Assembly: GCA_964541635.1 (NCBI GenBank)
Contig: CAZIQM010000016.1
Span: forward strand, 1-21,554
Reading direction: 5' to 3'
DNA: 21,554 nt
From: DALYDP01 sp964541635
GTDB lineage: Bacteria; Patescibacteriota; Gracilibacteria; Peribacterales; Peribacteraceae
A program made the translations under genes and the position numbers. Shown here piece by piece: positions 13,257-19,468 of this stretch; the stretch's first letter is position 1; each line of letters starts with the position of its first letter. Below the pieces are notes generated by a model, which saw nothing but the letters and a program-made list of their open reading frames with translations, did not search any database and was not told where the DNA came from.

Positions 13257-13262
13257 AGTATA
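13257..13262 (-). promoter_or_regulatory. -10 element of tRNA-Met
   Basis: TATACT on the minus strand, 28 bases before the mature 5' end, giving a leader of about 21 bases. No clear -35. Confidence 0.45.
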
Positions 13263-13274
13263 GGCAGTTTCGGG

Positions 13275-14264
13275 TCACGCGCTAGCCCTTCGCAAACGAT
13301 CCCGCACCGCCTCCCACCCGGGCTCGCGGGGCGGTTCTTCCACGACGATCGTTTTCATGCCCGCGTCGTCCATGCGGTGGAGCTCGCCGTAGAGGACCGC
13401 CCCGTACACGACCGGACTCCCGGGCATTTGGACCATGGTGGCGGTGGAATTGAGCAGCGCGCTGCCGAGCATGAACGCGGCGACGGGCGCTTCCGCTTTG
13501 GCGATGGCGTCGGCCAAACGGACGCCGGGAACGACGACGACCTTCGCCTGGGGCGCGTAGTGTTTGCGCGACATGCCGGGCGACGGGCGCGACACGTCGT
13601 CGGCGATATCCGCGTCGTCCGCTTTCACGCGGCCGACCACGCGCTCCAACTCGAGGATCGTGACGGGCCCGGGGCGGAGCACCCGCGGCGGCACGACGGT
13701 GCAATCGACGACGGTCGATTCGAGGCCGTGCTCGGTGGTGCCTGCGTCGAGGATGAGGTCGACGTTCGCACCGAGGCTCTTGAGGACGTGCGCGGCCCGC
13801 GTAGGCGACACCGCCTGCGACCTGTTGGCGCTGGGGGCCGCGAGCGGCGTCCCGGCGGCGTCGATGACGGCGCGCATCACGGGATGCGACGGGCAGCGGA
13901 TCGCCACGTGGGAGAGTCCGGCCGTGGCGGCGTCCGGGACGACGGGTTTCTTCGCGACGATCACCGTGAGCGGCCCGGGCCAAAACGCTTCCGCCAATTT
14001 CTGGGCGGCGACGGGCCAAGCGGACGCCAGTTCCTTCGCGGCGTCGATCGACGTCACGTGGATGATGAGCGGATTCGACGAGGGACGGCCCTTCGCGGCG
14101 TAAATCTTTTCGATCGCGGCGGGATTCAGGGCGTCGGCGGCGAGGCCGTAGACCGTCTCGGTCGGCATCGCGACGATGCCGCCCGCGCGGAGCACGTCCG
14201 CCGCGACCCGCACGTGGTGGGCGTCGTGCGCGGGGTCGCCGGTGATGCGGAGAATGTCCGCCAT
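13275..14264 (-). CDS. sua5: L-threonylcarbamoyladenylate synthase (Sua5 type)
   Basis: Makes threonylcarbamoyl-AMP from Thr, bicarbonate and ATP, the first step to t6A37 of ANN-decoding tRNAs such as the Ile and Met tRNAs in this window. The 329 residues include the YrdC domain (about 10-200) with PTETVYGL (34-41), KGRPSSNPLIIHV (58-70), WPGPLT (95-100) and APSANRSQ (143-150), followed by the linker SPGMSRKHYAPQA (about 225-237) and a C-terminal Sua5 domain. The extra domain separates it from short TsaC. A TATAGT -10 (14273-14278) ends 8 bases before the ATG; it is part of a palindromic divergent promoter shared with the hydrolase gene. The partner genes tsaB, tsaD and tsaE are not in the window. 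Confidence 0.95.
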   Translation of the reverse strand: MADILRITGDPAHDAHHVRVAADVLRAGGIVAMPTETVYGLAADALNPAAIEKIYAAKGRPSSNPLIIHVTSIDAAKELASAWPVAAQKLAEAFWPGPLTVIVAKKPVVPDAATAGLSHVAIRCPSHPVMRAVIDAAGTPLAAPSANRSQAVSPTRAAHVLKSLGANVDLILDAGTTEHGLESTVVDCTVVPPRVLRPGPVTILELERVVGRVKADDADIADDVSRPSPGMSRKHYAPQAKVVVVPGVRLADAIAKAEAPVAAFMLGSALLNSTATMVQMPGSPVVYGAVLYGELHRMDDAGMKTIVVEEPPREPGWEAVRDRLRRASA

Positions 14265-14272
14265 GGGCCACC

Positions 14273-14288
14273 ACTATAGCGCTATACT
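14273..14288. promoter_or_regulatory. Palindromic divergent promoter between sua5 and the hydrolase gene
   Basis: The 12-base perfect palindrome TATAGCGCTATA (14275-14286) supplies a -10 to both strands: TATAGT on the minus strand (14273-14278) and TATACT on the plus strand (14283-14288), each 8 bases before its own ATG. Neither has a good -35. Confidence 0.6.
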
Positions 14289-14296
14289 GGGACCGC

Positions 14297-15022
14297 ATGC
14301 GCCCGACACTCCTCTGTTTGCACGGCTGGGGCGGCTCGAAGGATTCCTGGACCCCCTTGCGCGAAGCGCTGGCGGGAACGGACCTCGAGATCCTCGCGCC
14401 CGACCTCCCCGGCTTCGGTGCGGAGCCGGATCCCGAGCGCCCGTGGACGGTCGACGACTACGCGGCGTGGGTGAAAGACTGGCTCGCCGCCAACCGCACC
14501 GGCACGGGTCCGCTGTGGGTCGTCGGCCATTCGCACGGCGGCCGCACCGCGATCGTCCTGGCCGCGAAGAAAACGCTCGACATCGACCGCTTGTTCCTCT
14601 GCGCGCCCGCGATCAACCGCAAGAAGCGCTACCACCTGCGGCGGATGGTCGGAGCGACCCTCGCGGGAACCGGGAAGTTCTTCCTCTCGATCCCCGGCCT
14701 TTCCGCGCTCGCGCCGTTCGCCCGGAAAATGCTCTACAAACTGCTGCGCGTCCACGACTACGAACGCGCGAGCCCGCTCATGCAGCGAACCCTCGTGCTC
14801 GTCACGAAGGACGACCTCACGCCGCTCTTCCCGTCGGTAACACAACCGGTCGACCTCTTCTGGGGCGACAAGGATACGCAAACCCCCGTGAGCGACGGCA
14901 GGCACATGCACCTCCTGCTCCCCCGGTGCGACTTCCACCTCTACGCGGGAACGCGCCACGGCGTGCACAAAACCAACGCCCGAGAAATCGCCGCCGTCAT
15001 CCGGCAGCGACTCGGTTCGTGA
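14297..15022 (+). CDS. Alpha/beta hydrolase, substrate unknown
   Basis: A 241-residue alpha/beta-hydrolase fold enzyme. The oxyanion motif HGWGGS is at 9-14, the nucleophile elbow GHSHGG at 77-82 with Ser79, the acid is Asp191 or Asp193 in WGDKDTQTP, and the base is His221 or His224 in TRHGVHK. A lid of basic, hydrophobic helices (about 107-165: KKRYHLRRMVG, ALAPFARKMLYKLL) lies between strand 6 and helix D. Esters, thioesters or amides are possible substrates; lid composition suggests a membrane or lipid-like one, which is inference. The start is supported by the divergent promoter with TATACT 8 bases upstream. It ends 15 bases before the stop of the convergent 32-residue peptide gene. Confidence 0.9.
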   Translation: MRPTLLCLHGWGGSKDSWTPLREALAGTDLEILAPDLPGFGAEPDPERPWTVDDYAAWVKDWLAANRTGTGPLWVVGHSHGGRTAIVLAAKKTLDIDRLFLCAPAINRKKRYHLRRMVGATLAGTGKFFLSIPGLSALAPFARKMLYKLLRVHDYERASPLMQRTLVLVTKDDLTPLFPSVTQPVDLFWGDKDTQTPVSDGRHMHLLLPRCDFHLYAGTRHGVHKTNAREIAAVIRQRLGS

Positions 15023-15037
15023 CGTGGTTGGACCCGC

Positions 15038-15136
15038 TTAGAACTGCGGGAGGATCATGAACATGTACACGAAGTACATGGCGCTCAGCACGAAGCCCGC
15101 GACGAAGTGCTGGAAGTGGGTGTGGGTGTTCTTCAT
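15038..15136 (-). CDS. 32-residue single-helix membrane peptide, unannotated type
   Basis: A short frame on the minus strand encodes a peptide starting MKNTHTHFQHF, with three histidines in the first ten residues, then an uninterrupted hydrophobic, aromatic and methionine-rich helix (about residues 11-30: FVAGFVLSAMYFVYMFMILP) and a stop after QF. The composition is that of one membrane helix with a short polar N-terminus. Support for expression is the promoter: -35 TTGCTA (15168-15173), 17-base spacer, extended -10 TGGTATTAT (hexamer 15145-15150), and the ATG 8 bases later, the same leaderless layout as neighbouring genes. The third-position GC of its codons matches the genome. Tiny helices of this kind often stabilise larger membrane complexes (CydX, for example); no partner can be named. 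Confidence 0.65.
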   Translation of the reverse strand: MKNTHTHFQHFVAGFVLSAMYFVYMFMILPQF

Positions 15137-15144
15137 ATACACAT

Positions 15145-15173
15145 ATAATACCATATTTTATTAATTTTAGCAA
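15145..15173 (-). promoter_or_regulatory. Promoter of the 32-residue membrane peptide
   Basis: Minus strand -35 TTGCTA, 17-base spacer, extended -10 TGGTATTAT. The region 15137-15176 is the most AT-rich part of the window. Confidence 0.65.
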
Positions 15174-15200
15174 TATACGGGCGAGCGGCTTGGGAATGGG

Positions 15201-15206
15201 TATAAT
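15201..15206 (+). promoter_or_regulatory. -10 element of the Mur ligase operon
   Basis: A consensus TATAAT ends 6 bases before the GTG start at 15213, so the mRNA is predicted to begin with GTG. No good -35 is visible. Confidence 0.6.
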
Positions 15207-15212
15207 GCCCCG

Positions 15213-16796
15213 GTGCCTCTGGAAGTACTGCTCATAGCCGGCGTTCTCGTCGGTTCCCTCTCCCCGCTCCTCACGTTCGCGCGGTTATTCCAGATGAAGG
15301 AATGGCGCCTGGACCGGCTCGGGGAGCACTTGCGGCGCGAAGGATGGATCGCGCACACGATCGGCAGCAGCAGGGCGATCTCGGCGGTGGCGTACCTCGT
15401 CGTACTGGCGGCATTGGTCGCCACGATGCCCACCCTCTCGCTCGACGCACCGGGATCGCGGTGGGATGTCGCCTGGTTCGTCGCGTGGGGCCTCTGGTTC
15501 CACGGGTGGATCGTCGCGTTCGCCGGGGCAACCGTTCTCCAAATGGCGACGAAGAAGCAACGCCAGCCGGTGTGGACCACGAAAGCGAAACTCATCGTCC
15601 TCACGACGATCGTCCTCGACGTCGCGTTGGCGGCCTTGCTCCTCCGTCCGTACCCACCCATCGCCTTCACCCTTCCCGTTCTTCCGGCGCTGCAAGCGCC
15701 CGTTATGTTCATCTCGTGGCTCCTGTGGAAACCCGTCGACGCCGTCCTCAAGGGCCGCGTGCTGGGGGCGGGCCGCGCGCGCCGGAACTCGCTCGTCGAC
15801 GCAACCGTGATCGGCATCGTCGGCAGCGTCGGGAAAACGACCACCAAGGAACTGCTGAAGTGCGTGCTCGCCGACCGTTCCCCCTTCGTGACGCCGGAAC
15901 ACGTGAACACCGAGATGGGCGTGGCGCAGTGGCTCGTGAACACGGTGCCCGCGAATGCCGTGAAACCCCTGCTCATCGTCGAGATGGGCGCCTACCGGAA
16001 GGGCGAAATCGCATTGCTGGGCCGCATTGCCCAGCCGACGATCGCCGTCGTCACGGCGCTCGGCAGCGACCACTTGGCGCTCTTCGGCTCGGAGGAAGCC
16101 ATCGTCGACGCGAACGCGGAAATCTTCGAGGCGCTGCCCGAAGGGGCGAACGTCTTCCTGTACGGCGACAACGAACGGACGACAGCGTTGGCGAATCGCA
16201 CGCACCGCCCCACGTTCACCGTCGGAGCGAAGGACCTTCAGGACCTCCGCGAAACCGACCGCGGCCTGGCATTCGACTGCTTCGGCACGCGCTTCAACGT
16301 CGCGCTGCACGGACGCCACAACGCCGCCAACGTCGCCCTCGCGCTGCTCGTCGCCAACTCGCTGGGAATCACACCCGAACGGATGCGGGAACTCCTCGCC
16401 GCGTTCCGCCCCACGCAGCACACGTTCCACCTCAAGAAGGAGCGGGGCGTCACCATCCTCGACGACACCTACAACGTGAGCCCCCTCAGCTTCCGGGCGG
16501 CGCTCGATTGGGCGAAGGCGCGCCCCGAACGCCCGCGCGTGCTGCTCACGAGCGGGCTCTTGGAAACCGGCGCCGCGGAAAACGATTTCCTCCGCGAGCT
16601 CGGCGCGGCGGCGAACGCGAGCGTCGAACGCGTCGTGTTCACCGCGGACGCCGGCAAAGACGTCTTCGCGAAAGCCTTCGGGAAGCCCGTCGAATCCCTC
16701 GCCGACGCGAAACCGGTGACCGATGACGCGCTGCTCCTCTGCGTCGGCCGCATGCCGCTTTCCCACATCCAGAAACTCCTCCCCGCCGATCGATGA
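15213..16796 (+). CDS. Membrane-fused Mur ligase, MurF-like
   Basis: A 527-residue fusion. Residues 1-175 contain about five hydrophobic segments (2-20, 55-72, 86-110, 126-145, 150-172). Residues 195-527 are a Mur ligase: P-loop GSVGKTTT (204-211), the HVNTEMGVAQWLV segment, VEMGAYRKGEIALLG (256-270), HGRHNAANV (366-374) and DDTYNVSPLSF (417-427), which are MurF-type motifs. MurF adds D-Ala-D-Ala to the UDP-MurNAc tripeptide. Two usual active-site features differ: the carbamylated-lysine position of AKxEI is Asn301 (DANAEIF), and the HLExFGS glutamate is Ala (HLALFGS). The GTG start at 15213 is supported by TATAAT 6 bases upstream. It is first in an operon with a DegT-type aminotransferase and FemAB, so a wall role is secure but the exact substrate is not. 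Confidence 0.85.
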   Translation: MPLEVLLIAGVLVGSLSPLLTFARLFQMKEWRLDRLGEHLRREGWIAHTIGSSRAISAVAYLVVLAALVATMPTLSLDAPGSRWDVAWFVAWGLWFHGWIVAFAGATVLQMATKKQRQPVWTTKAKLIVLTTIVLDVALAALLLRPYPPIAFTLPVLPALQAPVMFISWLLWKPVDAVLKGRVLGAGRARRNSLVDATVIGIVGSVGKTTTKELLKCVLADRSPFVTPEHVNTEMGVAQWLVNTVPANAVKPLLIVEMGAYRKGEIALLGRIAQPTIAVVTALGSDHLALFGSEEAIVDANAEIFEALPEGANVFLYGDNERTTALANRTHRPTFTVGAKDLQDLRETDRGLAFDCFGTRFNVALHGRHNAANVALALLVANSLGITPERMRELLAAFRPTQHTFHLKKERGVTILDDTYNVSPLSFRAALDWAKARPERPRVLLTSGLLETGAAENDFLRELGAAANASVERVVFTADAGKDVFAKAFGKPVESLADAKPVTDDALLLCVGRMPLSHIQKLLPADR

Positions 16797-18040
16797 ACCG
16801 CTTCCGCCCCATCCACCACACCTTCGGACCCCACGTGGACGGCGTCTACGTGCGGCGCACCCTCGCGCTGAGCTACATGCCCTGGGCGTACCGCCGCGGG
16901 CACGAGCGCGACGCGCTGCGGCGGGATCTCGCAACGCGGACGGGGTACGACGTATCGCTCTTCGCCTCCGGCCGCGAGGCGCTCCTCGCGCTCCTCCGCG
17001 CGCTCGACCTGCCCAGCGGCAGCGAAGTCATCGTCCAGGGATTCACGTGCGTCGTCGTCCCGAACGCCATCAAGGCCGCCGGCCTGCGTCCCGTGTACGC
17101 CGACATCGACCGTGAGACGCTCAACCTGACGCCCGAGACGGTCGCCGCGGCCGCGAGCCCGATCACGCGCGTCGTCATCTGCCAACACACGTTCGGCATC
17201 CCCGCTCCGACGGAGGCGCTCCGCGCGCAGTGCGACGCCCAGGGGTGGATCCTCATCGAGGACTGCGCGCACGTCCTGCCGGACCACGACGGCCCGACGG
17301 ACATCCTGCGCTTCAGCGACCACGCGATCTGCAGCTTCGGCCGGGACAAGGCGATCTCCGGCATCGGCGGGGGCGCGGCGCTCTCGCGGCACCCCGAAAC
17401 CGCCAACCGCCTCCGCACGATCGAACAGAAAGCGCCCGAGACGTCGTTCTGGAGCGTCGTGCGGCTCTTGGAGTATCCGAGCCGCATGGCCCACATCGTC
17501 CGCCCGCTGACGGGCATCAGGCTCGCCGGGCCCGTCCTTGCGCTCAAAAAAGCGCTCGGCCTCTTCGCGCCCGTGCTGACCGCGGAGGAGAAGGCCGGCC
17601 GCATGCCCTTCGCGGTGCGCAAGATCCCCAACGCCTGCGCCGCCCTCGCGCGGTGGCAGCTCGGCCAGCTCGAACGCATCAACGGCCACCGCAGGATGCT
17701 CACGCGCCGCTACCTCGAGGCATCGGGGAAGAACGGCTGGCCGGTGATGCGCGGTATCCGACCGTCGTTGCCCCTCCAGAAGTTCCCGATGTTCGTCCCG
17801 AACGCCGCCGCCGTCCGCGCGTCGCTCAAGAAGGAAAACGTCCACCTGGACGACGGCTGGACCGGCTGCGTCGTCTGTCCGGAATCGTGCGACGTGGGCG
17901 CCGCGGGCTACGCGCCCGGCAGCGATCCCGCGGCCGAGACCGCCGCCGAAAGCGTCCTCAGCCTGCCCACCCACCCGACGATAACCGTGGAACAAGCGGA
18001 CGAACTGTGTACGCTGCTCGCATCCCGCCTCGCACGATGA
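16793..18040 (+). CDS. DegT/DnrJ/EryC1/StrS-type PLP aminotransferase
   Basis: A 415-residue fold-type I PLP enzyme. The cofactor-site residues are visible: ASGREALLALL (58-68) where the phosphate and ring stack, Asp157 in EDCAH, and Lys186 in SFGRDKAIS, which carries the Schiff base. The C-terminal part is less conserved and contains a hydrophobic stretch (about 240-265, AGPVLALKKALGLFAPVL) not typical of sugar aminotransferases. This family usually transfers an amino group to a keto-sugar nucleotide. Its start overlaps the Mur ligase stop by ATGA and its stop overlaps the FemAB start by ATGA, so all three are translationally linked. Substrate candidates are an amino sugar of a cell-surface glycan or a precursor for peptidoglycan modification; this is inference. 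Confidence 0.88.
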   Translation: MNRFRPIHHTFGPHVDGVYVRRTLALSYMPWAYRRGHERDALRRDLATRTGYDVSLFASGREALLALLRALDLPSGSEVIVQGFTCVVVPNAIKAAGLRPVYADIDRETLNLTPETVAAAASPITRVVICQHTFGIPAPTEALRAQCDAQGWILIEDCAHVLPDHDGPTDILRFSDHAICSFGRDKAISGIGGGAALSRHPETANRLRTIEQKAPETSFWSVVRLLEYPSRMAHIVRPLTGIRLAGPVLALKKALGLFAPVLTAEEKAGRMPFAVRKIPNACAALARWQLGQLERINGHRRMLTRRYLEASGKNGWPVMRGIRPSLPLQKFPMFVPNAAAVRASLKKENVHLDDGWTGCVVCPESCDVGAAGYAPGSDPAAETAAESVLSLPTHPTITVEQADELCTLLASRLAR

Positions 18041-19074
18041 CCATCCGCCACGCCACCGACGCCGACGCGCACGCGTGGGACGCCTTCCTGGCATCCCGCG
18101 AGTGGCGGCCGTTCCTCCAGGGCTGGACCATGGGCGAGGTGTACCGCGACATCGGCCAGGAACCGATCCGCCTCCTGGCGGAGGACGGCGGCAACGTCGT
18201 CGGGGTGTGCCTGGCGATCCACGTCCCCGCCCGGCGCGGGAAACACCTGGCCATCCAGTACGGACCGGTCGGCGATGGGCCGGCCACCCACGCGCTCCTC
18301 GCGGCGGCATCCGACGAAGCGCGACGCCGCGGATGCACGTTCGTCCGCGTGAGCCCGTTCGTGCCGGCGTCCGAACCGTGGACGGCGGGCGCGCGGTCGA
18401 CCCTCTCCCCGCTCCACCTGCTCGCCGAGCACGTGTGGTTCCTGCGGCTCGAAGGCGCGACGGAAGAGGCCCTGCTGGCCGGCATGCGCAAAACGACCCG
18501 CAACCTCGTGCGCCGGGCCGAGAAAGACGGCGTGACGGTGCGTGCCTCCGCCGACCCCACGAAGGACGTCGAGGAGTTCATCCGGCTGCACGACGAAACC
18601 CGCAAGCGCCACAAATTCACGCCCTACACGAACGCCTTCTTCCGCGCCCAGGTGAAGCGTTTCGCGCCGAGGAACGAATGCACGGTCTACCTGGCGGAGT
18701 TCCAGGGCCAGGTGATAGCCGCGTCCGTCCACATGCACGCCTTCGGCGAAACGAGTTACCACCACGGCGCCAGCGACAGCGCGCACGCCAAGGTGCCCGC
18801 GAGCTACCTCGTGCAGTGGACCGCCATCCGCGACGCCCTGAAGCGCGGCGACCGCGTCTACAACTTCTGGGGCATCGCCCCGATGGCCACGGGCCCCGAC
18901 GGCGAACGCGCCATCGCCGACAAGAAACATCCCTTCGCGGGCGTCACGCTCTTCAAGACCGGCTTCGGCGGGGAGCTGCTGGATTTGCGCCATTGCACGG
19001 ACCTGCCGCTTGGAAGCGGCTACATCCTCACACGGTGGTTCGAGATCCTCCGGAAGTGGAAACGGGGCTTCTAA
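18037..19074 (+). CDS. FemAB-type peptidoglycan bridge aminoacyltransferase
   Basis: FemABX proteins transfer amino acids from aminoacyl-tRNA to the stem-peptide side chain of lipid-linked or UDP-linked muropeptides. The 345 residues form two GNAT-like lobes (about 1-150 and 150-330). Diagnostic pieces are MRKTTRNLVRRAEKDGVTV (about 151-170, the family KxTRxNIRxAxKxGV segment), VIAASVHMHAFGETSYHHGAS (about 225-246) and SYLVQWTAIRDALKRGDRVY followed by NFWGI (about 255-280). It lacks the long coiled-coil arm of staphylococcal FemA. The amino acid added cannot be read from sequence. It is the third gene of the operon with the Mur ligase and aminotransferase; the ATG at 18037 overlaps the preceding stop. 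Confidence 0.9.
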   Translation: MTIRHATDADAHAWDAFLASREWRPFLQGWTMGEVYRDIGQEPIRLLAEDGGNVVGVCLAIHVPARRGKHLAIQYGPVGDGPATHALLAAASDEARRRGCTFVRVSPFVPASEPWTAGARSTLSPLHLLAEHVWFLRLEGATEEALLAGMRKTTRNLVRRAEKDGVTVRASADPTKDVEEFIRLHDETRKRHKFTPYTNAFFRAQVKRFAPRNECTVYLAEFQGQVIAASVHMHAFGETSYHHGASDSAHAKVPASYLVQWTAIRDALKRGDRVYNFWGIAPMATGPDGERAIADKKHPFAGVTLFKTGFGGELLDLRHCTDLPLGSGYILTRWFEILRKWKRGF

Positions 19075-19078
19075 GAGG

Positions 19079-19084
19079 TACACT
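19079..19084 (+). promoter_or_regulatory. -10 element of the 104-residue protein gene
   Basis: TACACT begins 5 bases after the FemAB stop and ends 6 bases before the ATG at 19091. No clear -35. Confidence 0.4.
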
Positions 19085-19090
19085 CATCGC

Positions 19091-19405
19091 ATGTTCCGAC
19101 GCAAAGCCCCTCCTCCAGAACCCAAAACCGCGGAAGAAAAACTCGACGTGATGATCTGGCACCTGGAGCGCATGGACCGCCGCGACAAGATGCGCATGTG
19201 GGGAAGCTTCTTCCATTCGCTCATGACGATCATCCCGATGATCTTCTTCGTCTGGAGCACGTGGTACCTCTACGCGCACTTCAACGAGATCATGGGCATG
19301 ATGATGCAGCAGAGCGCCAAGAGCGCCGCGGCGGCCACGGGATCGAGCTACGACGACGTGCTGAAGCAGATCCGCGAGGCGTTCGGCGTGAAACCGCAGC
19401 AGTGA
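19091..19405 (+). CDS. Small single-pass membrane protein of unknown function
   Basis: A 104-residue protein: a basic, Pro-rich start, an amphipathic helix EEKLDVMIWHLERMDRRDKM (about 15-34), one membrane helix (about 40-66, rich in Met, Ile, Phe and Trp), and a tail with poly-Ala/Ser (79-87) and SSYDDVLKQIREAFG. It may be a scaffold or a small subunit, with the N-terminus inside by the positive-inside rule. It follows FemAB by 16 bases on the same strand and may be read through from the wall operon, although TACACT 6 bases before the ATG suggests its own leaderless promoter. No family is recognised. Confidence 0.75.
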   Translation: MFRRKAPPPEPKTAEEKLDVMIWHLERMDRRDKMRMWGSFFHSLMTIIPMIFFVWSTWYLYAHFNEIMGMMMQQSAKSAAAATGSSYDDVLKQIREAFGVKPQQ

Positions 19406-19416
19406 GGACCACTGCG

Positions 19417-19468
19417 AAAGCCGCCCGACCCTGCATGAATCGGCGGCTCTCGTTTGGACTGCGGCTTT
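19417..19468. terminator. Bidirectional weak terminator-like hairpins between convergent genes
   Basis: GCCGCC (19420-19425) pairs with GGCGGC (19442-19447), and AAAGCCGC (19417-19424) can alternatively pair with GCGGCTTT (19461-19468). On the minus strand the first hairpin is followed by TTT only, so termination would be weak. Position between two convergent 3' ends supports the role. Confidence 0.45.

Noticed and set aside
15285..16934. A long minus-strand frame opposite the Mur ligase
   Set aside because: Shadow frame: the plus strand encodes intact Mur ligase motifs, and the antisense product shows no recognisable fold.
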